Shown here: positions 11,354 to 21,605 of the stretch, in pieces | Position numbering within the stretch: position 1 is the stretch's first letter | How the letters are laid out: each line of letters opens with the position of its first letter | Source: Dactylosporangium sucinum | GTDB taxonomy: Bacteria > Actinomycetota > Actinomycetes > Mycobacteriales > Micromonosporaceae | Direction of reading: 5' to 3' | NCBI RefSeq assembly: GCF_014647515.1 | Contig: NZ_BMPI01000014.1 | Span: 1-64,000, forward strand | Length of the DNA: 64,000 nt | Notes under the pieces: generated by a model | Databases searched by the model: none | Told to the model about the DNA's origin: nothing | Seen by the model: only the letters and a program-made list of their open reading frames with translations | Translations under genes and position numbers: made by a program

Positions 11354-12148
11354 TCAGTAGCCGGGGAACAGCGCCCGCAGGTCGTCCAGGGAGAACGCGC
11401 CCGTCGCCTTCACCGACGACGGCGTGTACCGCTCGCCCAGGCGGCCCGCGGCCAGCCGCAGCCACGCCTCCAGCGGCAGCGACAGCTCCGCGTCGGGGTC
11501 GGCCGGGGGCTCGACGAGCGAGACCTGGTCGGCGTCGACCCGCACCGCGAACCGCTCGTCGCGGTCGGTCAGCGTCACGAGCAGGGTGCCGGTGCGCCCG
11601 TCCAGGCGGTCGGGCTTGGCGATCCAGTTGAACATGCCCTCGATGCGGGCGTTCATCAGCTCGGCCGCCGCCGGGTCGAGGGTCGCCGCCGGGTCGAACG
11701 CCACGCGGACGTCCCAGTCGTGGTAGCCGAACTCGGTGAGGCGCAGCACCGCCGACGTGGCCACGTCGATCGGCGCCGGCATCCAGCCCACGTCGACGCG
11801 GTGCGACGCGCGCTGCTCGGGCGTGAACGCCTCGTACGCCTCGACCAGGCGCTCGTTCGCCGCCGGAAACGCGGCCTGCCGCTCGTCGGGGGTCATCGCG
11901 TCCCAGCGGGCCCACACGCCCTTGTTGAACTCGAAGTCGGGCGCCGGCTCGCCGGACAGCGACCGCCGGACGGCCTCCAGGTTGATCTCGGCGCCGCTGC
12001 CCAGGTGGCTGATCACCTGGGAGACGTCCCACTCGCCGGCGGCGGACGGGCCGCGCAGCTGCTCCGGCGTGAGCCCGCGCACCAGCGCCGTCAGCTCGTC
12101 GTGGCCCGTGCGGAGAGCGGCGATCGCTTGATCGGCTCGGGTGGTCAT
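11354..12148 (-). CDS. Maleylpyruvate isomerase / mycothiol-dependent enzyme family protein
   Basis: A 264-residue DinB-like protein of the mycothiol-dependent maleylpyruvate isomerase (MDMPI) family. The N-terminal four-helix metal-binding domain (~1-160) contains WDVSQVISHLGSGAEI with the metal-ligand His and later LTEFGYHDWDVR; a C-terminal SCP2-like domain (~185-264) follows. Such proteins use mycothiol, the actinobacterial thiol, in isomerisation or detoxification; the particular substrate is unknown. The ATG at 12148 with GAGGAG upstream is preferred over the longer frame. It is divergent from the PAP2 gene. Confidence 0.87.
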   Translation of the reverse strand: MTTRADQAIAALRTGHDELTALVRGLTPEQLRGPSAAGEWDVSQVISHLGSGAEINLEAVRRSLSGEPAPDFEFNKGVWARWDAMTPDERQAAFPAANERLVEAYEAFTPEQRASHRVDVGWMPAPIDVATSAVLRLTEFGYHDWDVRVAFDPAATLDPAAAELMNARIEGMFNWIAKPDRLDGRTGTLLVTLTDRDERFAVRVDADQVSLVEPPADPDAELSLPLEAWLRLAAGRLGERYTPSSVKATGAFSLDDLRALFPGY

Positions 12149-12271
12149 GACACTCCTCAGGCTCGGGACGGGGAAACAACTTGAAGCATAAACAATCCTG
12201 TGACGCACGACTCGCGGAGACTGCCCGATCAGCAATATTGCCTGCTTGGCAACATCAGGTACTTTCTGATC

Positions 12272-13060
12272 GTGAACACGGGGGTCGTATCCGGTGAACG
12301 CCAGAGCACCACGAGGCTACGACCACGTGCGTGGACCGAGTTACTGCTGGTCGTCGGGCTTTTCCTGGCGTACAAGATGGGACGCCTCGTCGTCGACGGA
12401 CGGGTGAGCGCCGCGTACGCCGACGCCAACCTGGTCTGGCACGTCGAGCGGGCCCTCCGCCTGCCCAGCGAGGCCGACCTGCAGCAGGTGCTGCTCAGCG
12501 CCGAGGCGCTGGTGCGCGGCGCCAACATCTACTACGCCGTCGTCCACTTCCCGGCGACGATCGCGTTCCTGCTCTTCATGTACTTCTTCCGGCCCGAACA
12601 CTACGTGCGCTTCCGGCGGATGCTCGCCTGGCTCACCGCCATGGGGCTGCTGATCCACTTCGCGTTCCCCCTCGCACCGCCGCGGATGCTCGGCGCGCTC
12701 GGGCTGGTCGACACCGCCGCCGTCTACGGACCCTCGGTGTACGGGCCGCCGGAGACCGACACGCTCAGCAACCAGTATGCGGCGATGCCGTCGCTGCACG
12801 TCGGGTGGGCCATCGTCGTCGCGGCCGGGCTGATCGTGGCGACCCGGACGAAGTGGCGCTGGCTGTGGATCGCGCACCCGGTGCTGACCATGATCGTCGT
12901 CGTGGGCACCGCCAACCACTACTGGCTGGACGGAGCCGTCGCCGGGGGCCTGGTCGCCGGCCTGCTGGCGGCGACCGCCAAGCGTGAGCTGGAGGTTCCG
13001 GCGGTACCGCTGCCGCTGCAACGCGCCGAGACCGCGCACATCGCCGGAAAGCCGACCTGA
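12272..13060 (+). CDS. PAP2-superfamily membrane phosphatase/transferase
   Basis: An approximately 262-residue integral membrane protein with about six hydrophobic segments. The three PAP2 motifs are seen as LAPPRM, AAMPSLHVGWA and ANHYWLDGAVAG, with catalytic His residues in the second and third. The layout resembles the AUR1/inositol-phosphotransferase-like branch rather than simple PAP2 phosphatases, because the first motif lacks the KxxxxxxRP form. It probably handles a lipid phosphate at the membrane outer face. The start is uncertain: GTG 12272 is chosen because it precedes the hydrophobic core by a normal distance, but the frame is open from 12200. The upstream 123 bases are AT-richer than average and may hold divergent promoters. 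Confidence 0.82.
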   Translation: MNTGVVSGERQSTTRLRPRAWTELLLVVGLFLAYKMGRLVVDGRVSAAYADANLVWHVERALRLPSEADLQQVLLSAEALVRGANIYYAVVHFPATIAFLLFMYFFRPEHYVRFRRMLAWLTAMGLLIHFAFPLAPPRMLGALGLVDTAAVYGPSVYGPPETDTLSNQYAAMPSLHVGWAIVVAAGLIVATRTKWRWLWIAHPVLTMIVVVGTANHYWLDGAVAGGLVAGLLAATAKRELEVPAVPLPLQRAETAHIAGKPT

Positions 13061-13098
13061 CCGGCGCGAGACGAGCGCGGTTGCGCTATCAAGGTCCC

Positions 13099-13902
13099 GT
13101 GGACTGGAACCTTCGCACCTGCGCCCGGCGCGGCCACGTGACGTACGCGCCCGCCGAGGACGCCTACCGCGAGCGCCTGGAGGCGACGACCCCGGTCGGC
13201 CCGGCCTGGCGGTGCCTGCGCTGCGGCGACTTCGTCATCGGCGAGCCGCACGCGCGCGGTCCGGCCGAGGACGCGCCGATCGTGCTGCGCGGCCGGGCCC
13301 TGCGCGACGCGCTCATCCTGCGCCTGCTGTCCGTCGAGCGGTTCGTCAAGGGCCTGCTCGTGCTCGCCGCCGCCTACGGCGTGTTCCACTTCCGCAGCCA
13401 CCGCGACGGCGTCGAGCGGGCGTTCAACGAGGACCTGCCGCTGCTGCGGCCGTTCGCCGACAAGATCGGCTGGCGGTTCGAGGACTCCGCGATGATCCAC
13501 ACGATCCGGACCGTCATCGAGGCCGAGTCGCGCACCCTGCTGTGGGTCGCCGCCGGCCTCGCGCTCTACGGGGTGCTGCAGCTCGTCGAGGGCATCGGCC
13601 TGTGGCTGCTCAAGCGCTGGGGCGAGTACTTCGCGGTGGTCGCCACCTCGCTCGGCCTGCCGGTCGAGATCTACGAGCTCACCGAGAAGGTGACCTGGCT
13701 GCGCATCGGCGCGCTCGTGGTGAACGTCGCCGCCGTGCTGTACATCCTGTTGTCGAAGCGGCTGTTCGGGCTGCGGGGCGGCCACGCCGCGTACGCCGCC
13801 GAGCGGCACGAGACGAGCCTGCTCGAGGTCGAGATCGCCGCGCACGAGCCGACCCTGCCCCGCGGGCTACGGGATCCCAAACTCCCGGTAGGCGCTCGGT
13901 GA
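13099..13902 (+). CDS. DUF2127 domain membrane protein
   Basis: A 267-residue protein with an N-terminal soluble part containing a Cys pair (CLRCGDF) and an earlier CARRGH that could make a small zinc-binding element, then a DUF2127-type membrane domain. Hydrophobic segments lie near FVKGLLVLAAAYGVF, LLWVAAGLALYGVL, WGEYFAVVATSLGL and IGALVVNVAAVLYIL. No function is known for the family. GTG 13099 is chosen over TTG 13081 because homologous sequence appears to begin at DWNLRTCARRGH. It follows PAP2 by 38 bases on the same strand and may be co-transcribed. Confidence 0.8.
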   Translation: MDWNLRTCARRGHVTYAPAEDAYRERLEATTPVGPAWRCLRCGDFVIGEPHARGPAEDAPIVLRGRALRDALILRLLSVERFVKGLLVLAAAYGVFHFRSHRDGVERAFNEDLPLLRPFADKIGWRFEDSAMIHTIRTVIEAESRTLLWVAAGLALYGVLQLVEGIGLWLLKRWGEYFAVVATSLGLPVEIYELTEKVTWLRIGALVVNVAAVLYILLSKRLFGLRGGHAAYAAERHETSLLEVEIAAHEPTLPRGLRDPKLPVGAR

Positions 13903-13962
13903 CCGGCTGATCGCGCAACTGCCTCTGGCGGGAAACGGATTGGCGTCGTATAGTTGAACGCG

Positions 13963-13994
13963 AGACCGGCATCTTCCCCCGTGGATGCCGGTCT
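13963..13994. terminator. Hairpin terminator between DUF2127 and GntR genes
   Basis: An 11-bp perfect inverted repeat, AGACCGGCATC at 13963-13973 and GATGCCGGTCT at 13984-13994, with a 10-base loop and a following TCTT, separates two convergent genes. Confidence 0.85.
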
Positions 13995-13996
13995 TC

Positions 13997-14683
13997 TTAC
14001 TGTCGGACGCTGCCCCGGATCGTGCGGATCGCATTGAGGTTGTGCTCCCGCGCCGCGGTCTCCAGCACCGCAGGGTGGTCCTCCCCCGCCTCCAGCAGGT
14101 CCAGCAGGCGGTCGTGCTCGTCGACGGCGCCGCTCAGCCGCACCTGGGGGTAGAGCGCGGCGAGCACGCGCGACGCGTCGATGCGGTCCCAGATCCCGTC
14201 GAGGGCGTCGATCATGTACTGGTTGCCGCAGCAGCAGTACAGGGTGCGGTGGAACCGCCGGTGCAGGGCCATGATCTCGCCGTGGTCGAGCCGGCGCGCC
14301 GCGGCGCCGGTGCGCAGGGCGGCGTTGAGCCGGCGGGCCTCGGCGATCTGCTCGGCGGTCACGTGCCGGGCCGCCGCCGCGAACGCGTAGCCGTCGAGCA
14401 GCGCGAGCATCTCGACCAGCCGCTCCCACTGCTCGTCCCGCAGGGTGGCGACCCGGGCCCCGACGTTGCGGGCGAAGCTGACCAGCCCCTCGGCCTCCAG
14501 GCGGCGGATCGCCTCACGGACCGGCACCGGGCTGACGTCGAGCTCGCGGGCGAGGGCGCTGAGGACCAGCCGGTGACCCGGCCCGTAGCGGCCGTCGAGG
14601 ATCCGCTCGCGGATCTCCCGGTAGGCCAGCTCGTGCTTGGAGGGCTCGGCAGGCCCGGGCGCCCGGGAAGACTCAAGTTGCAC
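13997..14683 (-). CDS. GntR-family regulator, FCD (FadR-like) subfamily
   Basis: A 228-residue regulator with a winged helix (~10-75, with SPVPVREAIRRLEAEGLV) and an all-helical FCD ligand-binding domain (~90-225). Histidines at 'ALHRRFHRTLY' and 'ARHVTAEQ' may form the family's metal-containing acid-binding pocket, so the effector is likely an organic or fatty acid. GTG 14683 gives the normal family length; the frame runs to 14749 without a better signal. A near-palindrome ATCATATACGAT lies 40 bases upstream and is a likely autoregulatory operator. It lies downstream of the acyl-CoA synthetase gene on the same strand and may control it. Confidence 0.88.
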   Translation of the reverse strand: MQLESSRAPGPAEPSKHELAYREIRERILDGRYGPGHRLVLSALARELDVSPVPVREAIRRLEAEGLVSFARNVGARVATLRDEQWERLVEMLALLDGYAFAAAARHVTAEQIAEARRLNAALRTGAAARRLDHGEIMALHRRFHRTLYCCCGNQYMIDALDGIWDRIDASRVLAALYPQVRLSGAVDEHDRLLDLLEAGEDHPAVLETAAREHNLNAIRTIRGSVRQ

Positions 14684-14723
14684 GTGCGGATTCCGCTCTT
14701 GACATCGGCGGAGGCACCCCACA

Positions 14724-14735
14724 ATCATATACGAT
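14724..14735. promoter_or_regulatory. Candidate GntR/FCD operator
   Basis: ATCATATACGAT is palindromic apart from one pair and stands out as an AT-rich island in otherwise GC-rich DNA, directly upstream of the GntR start. The central TATAC fits operators bound by FCD regulators and could also overlap a -10 element. Confidence 0.5.
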
Positions 14736-14743
14736 CGGACGTT

Positions 14744-14794
14744 CGCCATCCGTGGTGCGGCTGGTCGACGGGGGCAACCGCGCCGCGGATGGCG
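14744..14794 (-). terminator. Hairpin downstream of the acyl-CoA synthetase gene
   Basis: Arms 14744-14760 and 14778-14794 pair at 15 of 17 positions around a 17-base loop, starting five bases past the synthetase stop as transcribed. It likely ends that transcript before the GntR gene. Confidence 0.65.
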
Positions 14795-14798
14795 AAAG

Positions 14799-16409
14799 TC
14801 AGGCGGTCCGTTCGGCGCTCAGGCCCAGCTCGCGCATCGACGTCTCGCGCATCTCCACCTTCCGGACCTTGCCCGTCACGGTCATCGGGAAGCCGTCCAC
14901 GATCTTCACGTGCCGTGGGATCTTGTAGTGTGCCAGGCGCCCGGCGCAGAACTCGCGCACGGCCTCGGCGGTGAGCGGTGCCGCGCCCTCCCGCAGCCGC
15001 ACCCAGGCCATCAGCTCCTCGCCGTAGCGCTGGTCCGGCACGCCGATCACCTGGACGTCGACGATGTCCGGGTGGGTGTACAGGAACTCCTCGACCTCGC
15101 GCGGGTAGACGTTCTCGCCGCCGCGGATGACGAGGTCCTTGATCCGGCCGACGATGTTCACGTAGCCCGCGTCGTCCATGGTCGCCAGGTCGCCGGTGTG
15201 CATCCAGCGGGCGCTGTCGATCGCCTCGGCCGTCTCGGCGGGCTGCCGCCAGTACCCCAGCATCACGCTGTAACCGCGGGTGCACAGCTCCCCCGGGGTG
15301 CCACGCGGGACGACCAGGCCGCTGTGCGGGTCGACCACCTTCACCTCGAGGTGCGGCCCGACCCGGCCGACGGTGGACACCCGCCGGTCGAGGCCGTCGT
15401 CGCGGGCGGTCTGGGTGGAGACCGGTGACGTCTCGGTCATCCCGTAGCAGATCGTCACCTCGGCCATGCCCATGTCGGCGATGACGCGCCGCATCACGTG
15501 CACGGGGCACGGCGAGCCGGCCATCACGCCGGTCCGCAGGCTCGACAGGTCGTAGCCGGCGAAGTCCGGCAGGGCCAGCTCGGCGATGAACATGGTGGGC
15601 ACGCCGTAGAGGACGGTGCAGCGCTCCCGGTGGACCGCGCGCAGCGTGGCGGCCGGGTCGAACGAGCGCTCCGGGATCACCATGCAGGCACCGTGCGTGG
15701 TCGCGCCGAGGTTGCCCATCACCATGCCGAAGCAGTGGTAGAACGGCACCGGCAGGCAGACCCGGTCGGCCTCCGTCCAGCCCTGCGCCTCGGCGACGAA
15801 ATAGCCGTTATTCAATATATTGTGATGCGAGAGCGTCGCCCCTTTGGGGAACCCGGTCGTGCCCGACGTGTACTGGATGTTGATCGGGTCGTCGAAGGTG
15901 AGCGTGGCCTCGCGCTCGCGGAGCGCCTCGGCGGTCGCTTCGCGGTCGAACAACGGCCCGTCACCGATGAAGACCACGTCGTCGAGCGACGGGCGGACCT
16001 CGGTGACCATGGCCCGGTAGTCCGAGGTCTTCAGCCGCTGCGCCGCCACGAGCAGCCCGACGCCGGACTGCTCCAGCACGTAGCGCAGCTCGTGCGTGCG
16101 GTACGCCGGGTTGATGTTGACCAGGATGGCGCCGGTCTTCGCGGTGGCGTACTGCAGGATCGTCCACTCCGGACAGTTCGGCGCCCAGATGCCGACGCGG
16201 TCGCCCTTCGCGATCCCGCGGGCGATCAGCCCCCGGGCCGCGGCCTCCACGTCGGCGTGCAGCTCGGCGTAGGTCCACCGGCGGCCGCTCGGCACGTCCA
16301 CGAGCGCCTCGGCGCCGGGCACCCGGGCGGCGGTGCGGTCGAGGTTCGCGCCGATGGTCTCGCCGAGCAGGGGCACGCCGGCGAGGCCGACGCTGTACGA
16401 CAGCGACAT
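14799..16409 (-). CDS. Medium/long-chain acyl-CoA synthetase (AMP-forming)
   Basis: A 536-residue ANL-superfamily ligase that activates a carboxylic acid with ATP and CoA. The P-loop-like [17 protein letters not shown], the aromatic YGMTETSP motif, [19 protein letters not shown], and the C-terminal catalytic lysine in [10 protein letters not shown] are intact. The sequence is closest in style to AMP-binding proteins annotated as fatty-acid CoA synthetases (FadD/AcsA-like), but chain-length preference cannot be read. ATG 16409 gives the expected length; a longer frame upstream is low-complexity. A FadR-like GntR regulator follows, suggesting acid-responsive control. Confidence 0.9.
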   Translation of the reverse strand: MSLSYSVGLAGVPLLGETIGANLDRTAARVPGAEALVDVPSGRRWTYAELHADVEAAARGLIARGIAKGDRVGIWAPNCPEWTILQYATAKTGAILVNINPAYRTHELRYVLEQSGVGLLVAAQRLKTSDYRAMVTEVRPSLDDVVFIGDGPLFDREATAEALREREATLTFDDPINIQYTSGTTGFPKGATLSHHNILNNGYFVAEAQGWTEADRVCLPVPFYHCFGMVMGNLGATTHGACMVIPERSFDPAATLRAVHRERCTVLYGVPTMFIAELALPDFAGYDLSSLRTGVMAGSPCPVHVMRRVIADMGMAEVTICYGMTETSPVSTQTARDDGLDRRVSTVGRVGPHLEVKVVDPHSGLVVPRGTPGELCTRGYSVMLGYWRQPAETAEAIDSARWMHTGDLATMDDAGYVNIVGRIKDLVIRGGENVYPREVEEFLYTHPDIVDVQVIGVPDQRYGEELMAWVRLREGAAPLTAEAVREFCAGRLAHYKIPRHVKIVDGFPMTVTGKVRKVEMRETSMRELGLSAERTA

Positions 16410-16608
16410 GCATTCACGATGCCACCGCGGCCCGCACTCCTCCAGTGCTCGGCGGCTCCCGGTGCCGGTGGCGGCGTCGACCTCGGCGGCGCCGGGACGA
16501 TCGTGGGCACCCCGGCCCGGGTCCGTCGTCGGCGCGGTGCCGGCCGGGCGGACCGGCCGACCCCGCGGAGATCGGTGGAACCGCGCGGTTGCCCGTAACC
16601 TTGGCGTC

Positions 16609-19600
16609 ATGGCCGGCCCCTTCTTCGCCGACACCGAGGTCAGCCGTGACCTGGCGGCCGTCGACTGGGCCGCGACCCCGCTCGGTCCGCCCGACGACTG
16701 GCCGCAGAGCCTGCGCTCGGTGGTGCGCATCCTGCTCGGCTCGCGGTTCTCGATGTGGATGGCCTGGGGGCCCGAGCTCACGTTCTTCTGCAACGACGCC
16801 TACCGGCGCGACACGCTCGGCAAGAAGTACCCCTGGGCGCTCGGCCGCCCGGCCAGCGAGGTCTGGGCCGAGATCTGGCCCGAGATCGGCCCCCGCATCC
16901 GCACGGTCATCGACACCGGCGTCGCGACCTGGGACGAGGCCCTGCGGCTGTTCGTCAACCGCAGCGGCTTCACGGAGGAGTCGTACCACACGTTCTCCTA
17001 CAGCCCGCTCACGGACGACGACGGCACGATCACCGGCATGCTGTGCGTCGTCAGCGAGGAGACCGAACGGGTCATCGCCGAGCGGCGCATGGCCACGCTG
17101 CGCGACCTGGGCTCCGACGCCGGCGAGGGCGGCGTGTTCGCGGTCGCCGAGCGGCACCTCGCCGCCCGCGACGACGACCTGCCGTTCACGCTCGCCTATC
17201 TGTTCGACGACGACGGCGGTGCGCGGCTGGCCTGCAGCACCGGCGTGCCCGACGGGCACCCGCTGCGCACGTCGGCGGCGTGGCCGCTGGCCGAGCTGGA
17301 GCGCGGGGTCCCGCTGACCCTCGGCGGGTTTACCTGGCTGCCGGCCGGGGCGTGGCCGGAGCCGCCGACCGAGGTCCGGCTGGTGCCGCTGGCCCGGGAG
17401 GGCGGCGGGCAGCCGTACGGCTTCCTCGTCGTCGGGCTCAACCGGTATCGGCCGTTCGACCAGGGGTACAGCGGCTTCCTCGACCTGCTCGCGGGGCAGG
17501 TCGCCGCCCGGATCGCCGCCGAGCGCGCCTACGACGCCGAGCGGCAGCGCGCCGAGCAGCTCGCCGAGCTCGACCAGGCCAAGACGGCCTTCTTCACCAA
17601 CGTGAGCCACGAGTTCCGCACCCCGCTGACGCTGCTGCTCGGGCCGGCCGAGGACGTGCTGGCCACCCCGCTCACCCCGGACCAGCGCGACCGGATCGAG
17701 GTCGTGCACCGCAACGCCGAGCGCCTGCTGAAGCTCGTGAACACCCTGCTGGACTTCTCGCAGCTGGAGTCGGGCCGGCTGGAGCCCCGCCTGGAGGCGC
17801 TCGACCTGGCCGGGCTCACCGCCGAGCTGGCCGCGATGTTCCGCCCGGCGGCCGACCGGGCCGGGCTGTCGCTCGTCGTGGACTGCCCGCCGCTGCCCCG
17901 GCCGGTCGCCGCGGACCGGGAGATGTGGTCGAAGATCACGCTCAACCTGCTGTCGAACGCGCTGAAGTTCACGTTCTCCGGCACGATCGCGGTGCGGCTG
18001 GCCGACGGCGGCGACGGGTTCGCGCAGCTGCGCGTCACCGACACCGGCGTCGGCATCGACCCGGCCGACCAGGGCGCGCTGTTCGACCGGTTCCACCGGG
18101 TGACCGGCGCCCGCTCGCGCACCCACGAGGGCTCCGGCATCGGCCTCGCGCTGGTCGCCGAGCTGACCGCGCTGCACGGCGGCACGGTCGGGGTGCGCTC
18201 GGCCGTCGGCGAGGGCAGCACGTTCACCGTCCGGATCCCGTTCGGTCCGGCGTCGCCGCCCGGCGACGGCTCGGCGCTCTCCCGGGATCTGCGCGGCTAC
18301 GTCGCCGAGGTCGACCGGTGGGTGGGCACGCCCCTGCCGGTGCCGATGTCGGGGGCGACCGGGCCGCGGGTGCTGGTCGTCGACGACAACGCCGACATGC
18401 GCGACTACATCCGGCGCATCCTGGAGATCGACTACCGGATCGTGGAGGCCGGCGACGGGCTGCAGGCCCTGGCCCTGGTCCGGGCCGACCCGCCCGACCT
18501 GGTCCTCACCGACGTGATGATGCCCAACCTCGACGGGTTCGGCCTGCTCGCCGCGCTGCGCGAGTCGGGGGCCGCACACGTGCCGGTGATCATGCTGTCG
18601 GCCCGCGCCGGCGACGAGGCGACTGTCGAGGGGCTCGAGGCCGGCGCCGACGACTACCTCGTCAAGCCGTTCTCGCCGCGCGAGCTGCGCGCCCGGGTGC
18701 GCTCCAACCTGGAGTTCGACCGGCTCCGGCGCACCCGCGACGAGCTGCAGCGCAGCCGCGAGCTGCTCGACCAGGCGCAGCGGCTGGCCTCGGTCGGCAG
18801 CTGGGAGCTCGACCTGCGCACCGGCGCCGTGCACGGCTCCGACGAGTTCCTGCGCCAGTTCGGCTCGACCGGCACGCTCGAACCGGACTTCTTCGTCACC
18901 CACCTGCACCCCGACGACCGGGCCCACGTCGAGGCGGCCCTCACCGCCGCGGTCGCCGGCGAGCCGCTCGACTACGAAGCCCGGGTCCGGCTGGACGACG
19001 GCTCCGTCCGGGTGTTCCGCACGCTCGGCGAGCTGGAGCGCGACGCGACCGGCACCCCGGTCATGCTGCGCGGCTCCAACCAGGACATCACCGAGCAGCG
19101 GCGGGCCCAGCAGGCGATCGCCGCCGGCGCGGCGGCGCAGGAGGCCGCGGCCCGCGAGCACCGCATCGCCGACGAGCTGCAGCGCAGCCTCATGCCGCCG
19201 GTCCGGCTCGACCCGGAGCACCTGGAGGTCGCCGCCTACTACCGGCCGGGTGTGGCGGGCACGCAGGTCGGCGGCGACTGGTACGACGTCATCGAGCTCG
19301 GCGCCGACCGCACCGCCCTGGTGATGGGCGACGTGATGGGCCGCGGCGTGCCGGCCGCCGCGGTGATGGGCCAACTGCGGGCGGCGGTGCGCGCCTACGC
19401 CCGGCTCGACCTGCCGCCGGCCGACGTGCTCGAGTACCTCGACGGGGTCGTCCGCGACCTGCGCGAGGACCAGATCGTCACCTGCGTCTACGCCGTCTAC
19501 GACCCGGGCGAGCGGAGCCTGACGTACGCCAACGCCGGGCACCTGCCGCCGCTGCTGCTCCTGCCGGGGGCGGCGCCGCGGCCCCTCACGTCGTCCGGCC

Positions 19601-20238
19601 CGCCGCTGGGCACCGGGCCGATCACCCTGGCGGAGGAGCGGATCGAGCTGCCCGTCGGGTCGCTGCTCACGCTGTACACCGACGGCCTGGTCGAACACCG
19701 GGACCGGGACCTGGACAGCGGCATCTTCGCCCTGGCCGCGCTCGTCGGCGACATCGCGGGGCCGCTCGGCGACGTGCCCGACCGGCTGGTGTCCCGGCTG
19801 CTGCCCGACGGCCCCGACGACGACATCACGCTGCTGCTCACCCGGGTCGTCGGCGAGCCGGGCGACGAGCAGTCGGTCATCCGGCACATCCCGGCCGAGG
19901 AGCGCGCGGTCCGCGACGCCCGCCGCCTGGTCGGCACGACCCTGCGCCGCTGGTCGGCGCCGCCGCGGGTGGTCGACGACATGACCCTGGTCGTGAGCGA
20001 GCTGGCCGCGAACGCGGTCCTGCACGGCCGCCCACCGATCCAGCTGCGGCTGCGCCGCACGGCGACGCACGTGGTGCTGGAGCTGCACGACACGGCGCCG
20101 TACCTGCCGCGCAAGCAGCGGCCGACCCCGGACGACGAGCACGGCCGGGGCCTGCAGCTGGTGGCGTCGCTGTGCGACCGGTGGGGCACCCGCCCCACGG
20201 CCGACGGCAAGGCCGTCTGGTGCATGCGCTCGATCTGA
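16609..20238 (+). CDS. Hybrid signalling protein: PAS-GAF-histidine kinase-receiver-PAS-PP2C phosphatase-RsbW-like ATPase
   Basis: A 1209-residue soluble protein combining two-component and partner-switching modules. In order: PAS (~20-140), GAF (~155-310), HisKA with phospho-H334 ([10 protein letters not shown]) and HATPase (~440-550, DTGVGID), receiver (~585-700, phospho-D635 in LTDVMMP, K in YLVKPF), a second PAS (~720-830), SpoIIE/RsbU-type PP2C phosphatase (~850-1075, GGDWYDV and [11 protein letters not shown]), and a second HATPase (~1090-1205, [11 protein letters not shown]) of the RsbW type. The PP2C domain should dephosphorylate STAS antagonists while the last domain could phosphorylate them, so one chain may set sigma-factor availability in response to a sensed signal. 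ATG 16609 begins just before the first PAS. It is divergent from the acyl-CoA synthetase. Confidence 0.9.
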   Translation: MAGPFFADTEVSRDLAAVDWAATPLGPPDDWPQSLRSVVRILLGSRFSMWMAWGPELTFFCNDAYRRDTLGKKYPWALGRPASEVWAEIWPEIGPRIRTVIDTGVATWDEALRLFVNRSGFTEESYHTFSYSPLTDDDGTITGMLCVVSEETERVIAERRMATLRDLGSDAGEGGVFAVAERHLAARDDDLPFTLAYLFDDDGGARLACSTGVPDGHPLRTSAAWPLAELERGVPLTLGGFTWLPAGAWPEPPTEVRLVPLAREGGGQPYGFLVVGLNRYRPFDQGYSGFLDLLAGQVAARIAAERAYDAERQRAEQLAELDQAKTAFFTNVSHEFRTPLTLLLGPAEDVLATPLTPDQRDRIEVVHRNAERLLKLVNTLLDFSQLESGRLEPRLEALDLAGLTAELAAMFRPAADRAGLSLVVDCPPLPRPVAADREMWSKITLNLLSNALKFTFSGTIAVRLADGGDGFAQLRVTDTGVGIDPADQGALFDRFHRVTGARSRTHEGSGIGLALVAELTALHGGTVGVRSAVGEGSTFTVRIPFGPASPPGDGSALSRDLRGYVAEVDRWVGTPLPVPMSGATGPRVLVVDDNADMRDYIRRILEIDYRIVEAGDGLQALALVRADPPDLVLTDVMMPNLDGFGLLAALRESGAAHVPVIMLSARAGDEATVEGLEAGADDYLVKPFSPRELRARVRSNLEFDRLRRTRDELQRSRELLDQAQRLASVGSWELDLRTGAVHGSDEFLRQFGSTGTLEPDFFVTHLHPDDRAHVEAALTAAVAGEPLDYEARVRLDDGSVRVFRTLGELERDATGTPVMLRGSNQDITEQRRAQQAIAAGAAAQEAAAREHRIADELQRSLMPPVRLDPEHLEVAAYYRPGVAGTQVGGDWYDVIELGADRTALVMGDVMGRGVPAAAVMGQLRAAVRAYARLDLPPADVLEYLDGVVRDLREDQIVTCVYAVYDPGERSLTYANAGHLPPLLLLPGAAPRPLTSSGPPLGTGPITLAEERIELPVGSLLTLYTDGLVEHRDRDLDSGIFALAALVGDIAGPLGDVPDRLVSRLLPDGPDDDITLLLTRVVGEPGDEQSVIRHIPAEERAVRDARRLVGTTLRRWSAPPRVVDDMTLVVSELAANAVLHGRPPIQLRLRRTATHVVLELHDTAPYLPRKQRPTPDDEHGRGLQLVASLCDRWGTRPTADGKAVWCMRSI

Positions 20239-20576
20239 GCGAGGCGGCTACTTGTTCGCCCCGAGGCAGAGCCCGTCGCCCTTCTTGCCCTGCTCACCCT
20301 GCCGGTAGGTGGCGGCGGTGTCGGGCCACTGGTTGCAGACGGTCGTGACGCTGACCGTGCTCTCTTCCTCGCGGCCGTGCTCCCGGCCGTCTGGTTCGCC
20401 AACCGTGACCAGGCCATACCGGGTAGGCGTAGCGCCTGCACCCGCCCCGGGGCTCGCTTGTGTCGCGATGCCGACGGGCGCGCCGCGGGGTGAGGGGTGG
20501 CGGGGGCTCGCGGGTGAGCGCGACGCCCGGCACGGCGTTCGCGGCGGGCCGCCGTCCTACCGTTGGAGCGGTGAGC
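20239..20576. other. Intergenic stretch with a possible short minus-strand ORF
   Basis: These 338 bases between the hybrid kinase and the lipoprotein-sorting-like gene hold no confident gene. On the minus strand a frame ending at the stop 20250-20252 would give a C-terminus with VCNQWPDTAATYRQ and GDGLCLGANK, which looks protein-like with two cysteines, but I found no convincing start. The codirectional genes on either side show no clear terminator. Confidence 0.35.
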
Positions 20577-21605
20577 GTGGTCCGGCGCGAGGCGCGGCGG
20601 CGGTGGATCATCGTCGGCGCGGCGCTGGCCGTGCTCGTGGCCGTCCCGGTCGGGATCGCCACCGCACCCGCCGGCGCGGAACAGGTCCCGGCCCCGGTGC
20701 TGCGGCAGCGCATCCTCGGCTCGGCGGGCACGGCGTTCCAGGGGTACGTGGAGACCCGCGGCACCGTCGTGCTGCCCGACCTGCCACAGCTCAACGACCT
20801 CGCCGGGCTGCTCGGCGGCACCACCAGCATGCGGGTCTGGCACGCCGGGCCGCGCGCCTGGCGGGTCGCCGTCCTCGACCCCGTCGGGGAGCGGGACACG
20901 TACCGGACCGGGGACGCGACGTACACCTGGGACTTCAGCCGGAACCTGTGGACCGAGCTCACCGGCGATCCCGCCGTGCGGCTGCCCCGCGCCGCCGACC
21001 TGCTGCCGCCCGACCTCGCGCGGCGGCTCCTGCTCGACGCCGGGGCGGGCGTGCCGATGCGGTCGCTGCCGGGGCAGCGGATCGCCGGGATCGCGGCCGC
21101 CGGGCTGCGCCTGTCGCCCGCCGACCCGGACACCACGATCCGGCGGGTCGACGTGTGGGCCGACCCGGGGACCGGGCTGCCGCTGCGGGTCGACGTGGGC
21201 TCGGCGTTCAGCTCGCGGTTCCTCGACCTCAGCCGCACGCCGCCGTCCGCCGACGTCGTCCGGCCGCGCGGCTCCAGCCACTCCGGGTTCGTCACGACCG
21301 CCCAGCCGGACGTCGTCGCCGCGCTGAACTCGGTCGCCGGGGTGGGCCTGCCCGGCAGCCTGGCCGGGCGCGCCCGCGTGCCGGGGCCGGTCGAGGCGAT
21401 CGCCGTGTACGGCACAGGGCTGTCCCGGTTCGTCGTCGTGGCGGTGCCGGGGCGGCTCGGCGAGCGGACCCTCGCCGCCGTGCGGGAGGTCGTGCAGTCG
21501 GGGACGCTCACGGTGCTGGTGGCCCGCCCGTCCCGGCGGACCTACCTGCTCGCCGGCTTCGTCACCCCGGCGCTGCTCGGCCGCGCCCAGGCGGACCTGC
21601 CGTGA
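20577..21605 (+). CDS. Membrane-anchored LolA/RseB-like protein
   Basis: A 342-residue protein with one N-terminal membrane segment (WIIVGAALAVLVAVPVGIAT) and an extracytoplasmic beta-rich domain like the MucB/RseB N-terminal or LolA fold (GYVETRGTVVLPDLP, MRVWHAGPRAWRVAVL, YTWDFSRNLWTEL). Such domains bind lipids, lipoproteins or anti-sigma factors. GTG 20577 is chosen because GGAG lies eight bases upstream; GTG 20571 is too close. Its stop overlaps the start of the ABC ATPase gene by four bases, so it is the first gene of a three-gene operon and may be an accessory sensor or substrate chaperone for that exporter. Confidence 0.75.
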   Translation: MVRREARRRWIIVGAALAVLVAVPVGIATAPAGAEQVPAPVLRQRILGSAGTAFQGYVETRGTVVLPDLPQLNDLAGLLGGTTSMRVWHAGPRAWRVAVLDPVGERDTYRTGDATYTWDFSRNLWTELTGDPAVRLPRAADLLPPDLARRLLLDAGAGVPMRSLPGQRIAGIAAAGLRLSPADPDTTIRRVDVWADPGTGLPLRVDVGSAFSSRFLDLSRTPPSADVVRPRGSSHSGFVTTAQPDVVAALNSVAGVGLPGSLAGRARVPGPVEAIAVYGTGLSRFVVVAVPGRLGERTLAAVREVVQSGTLTVLVARPSRRTYLLAGFVTPALLGRAQADLP

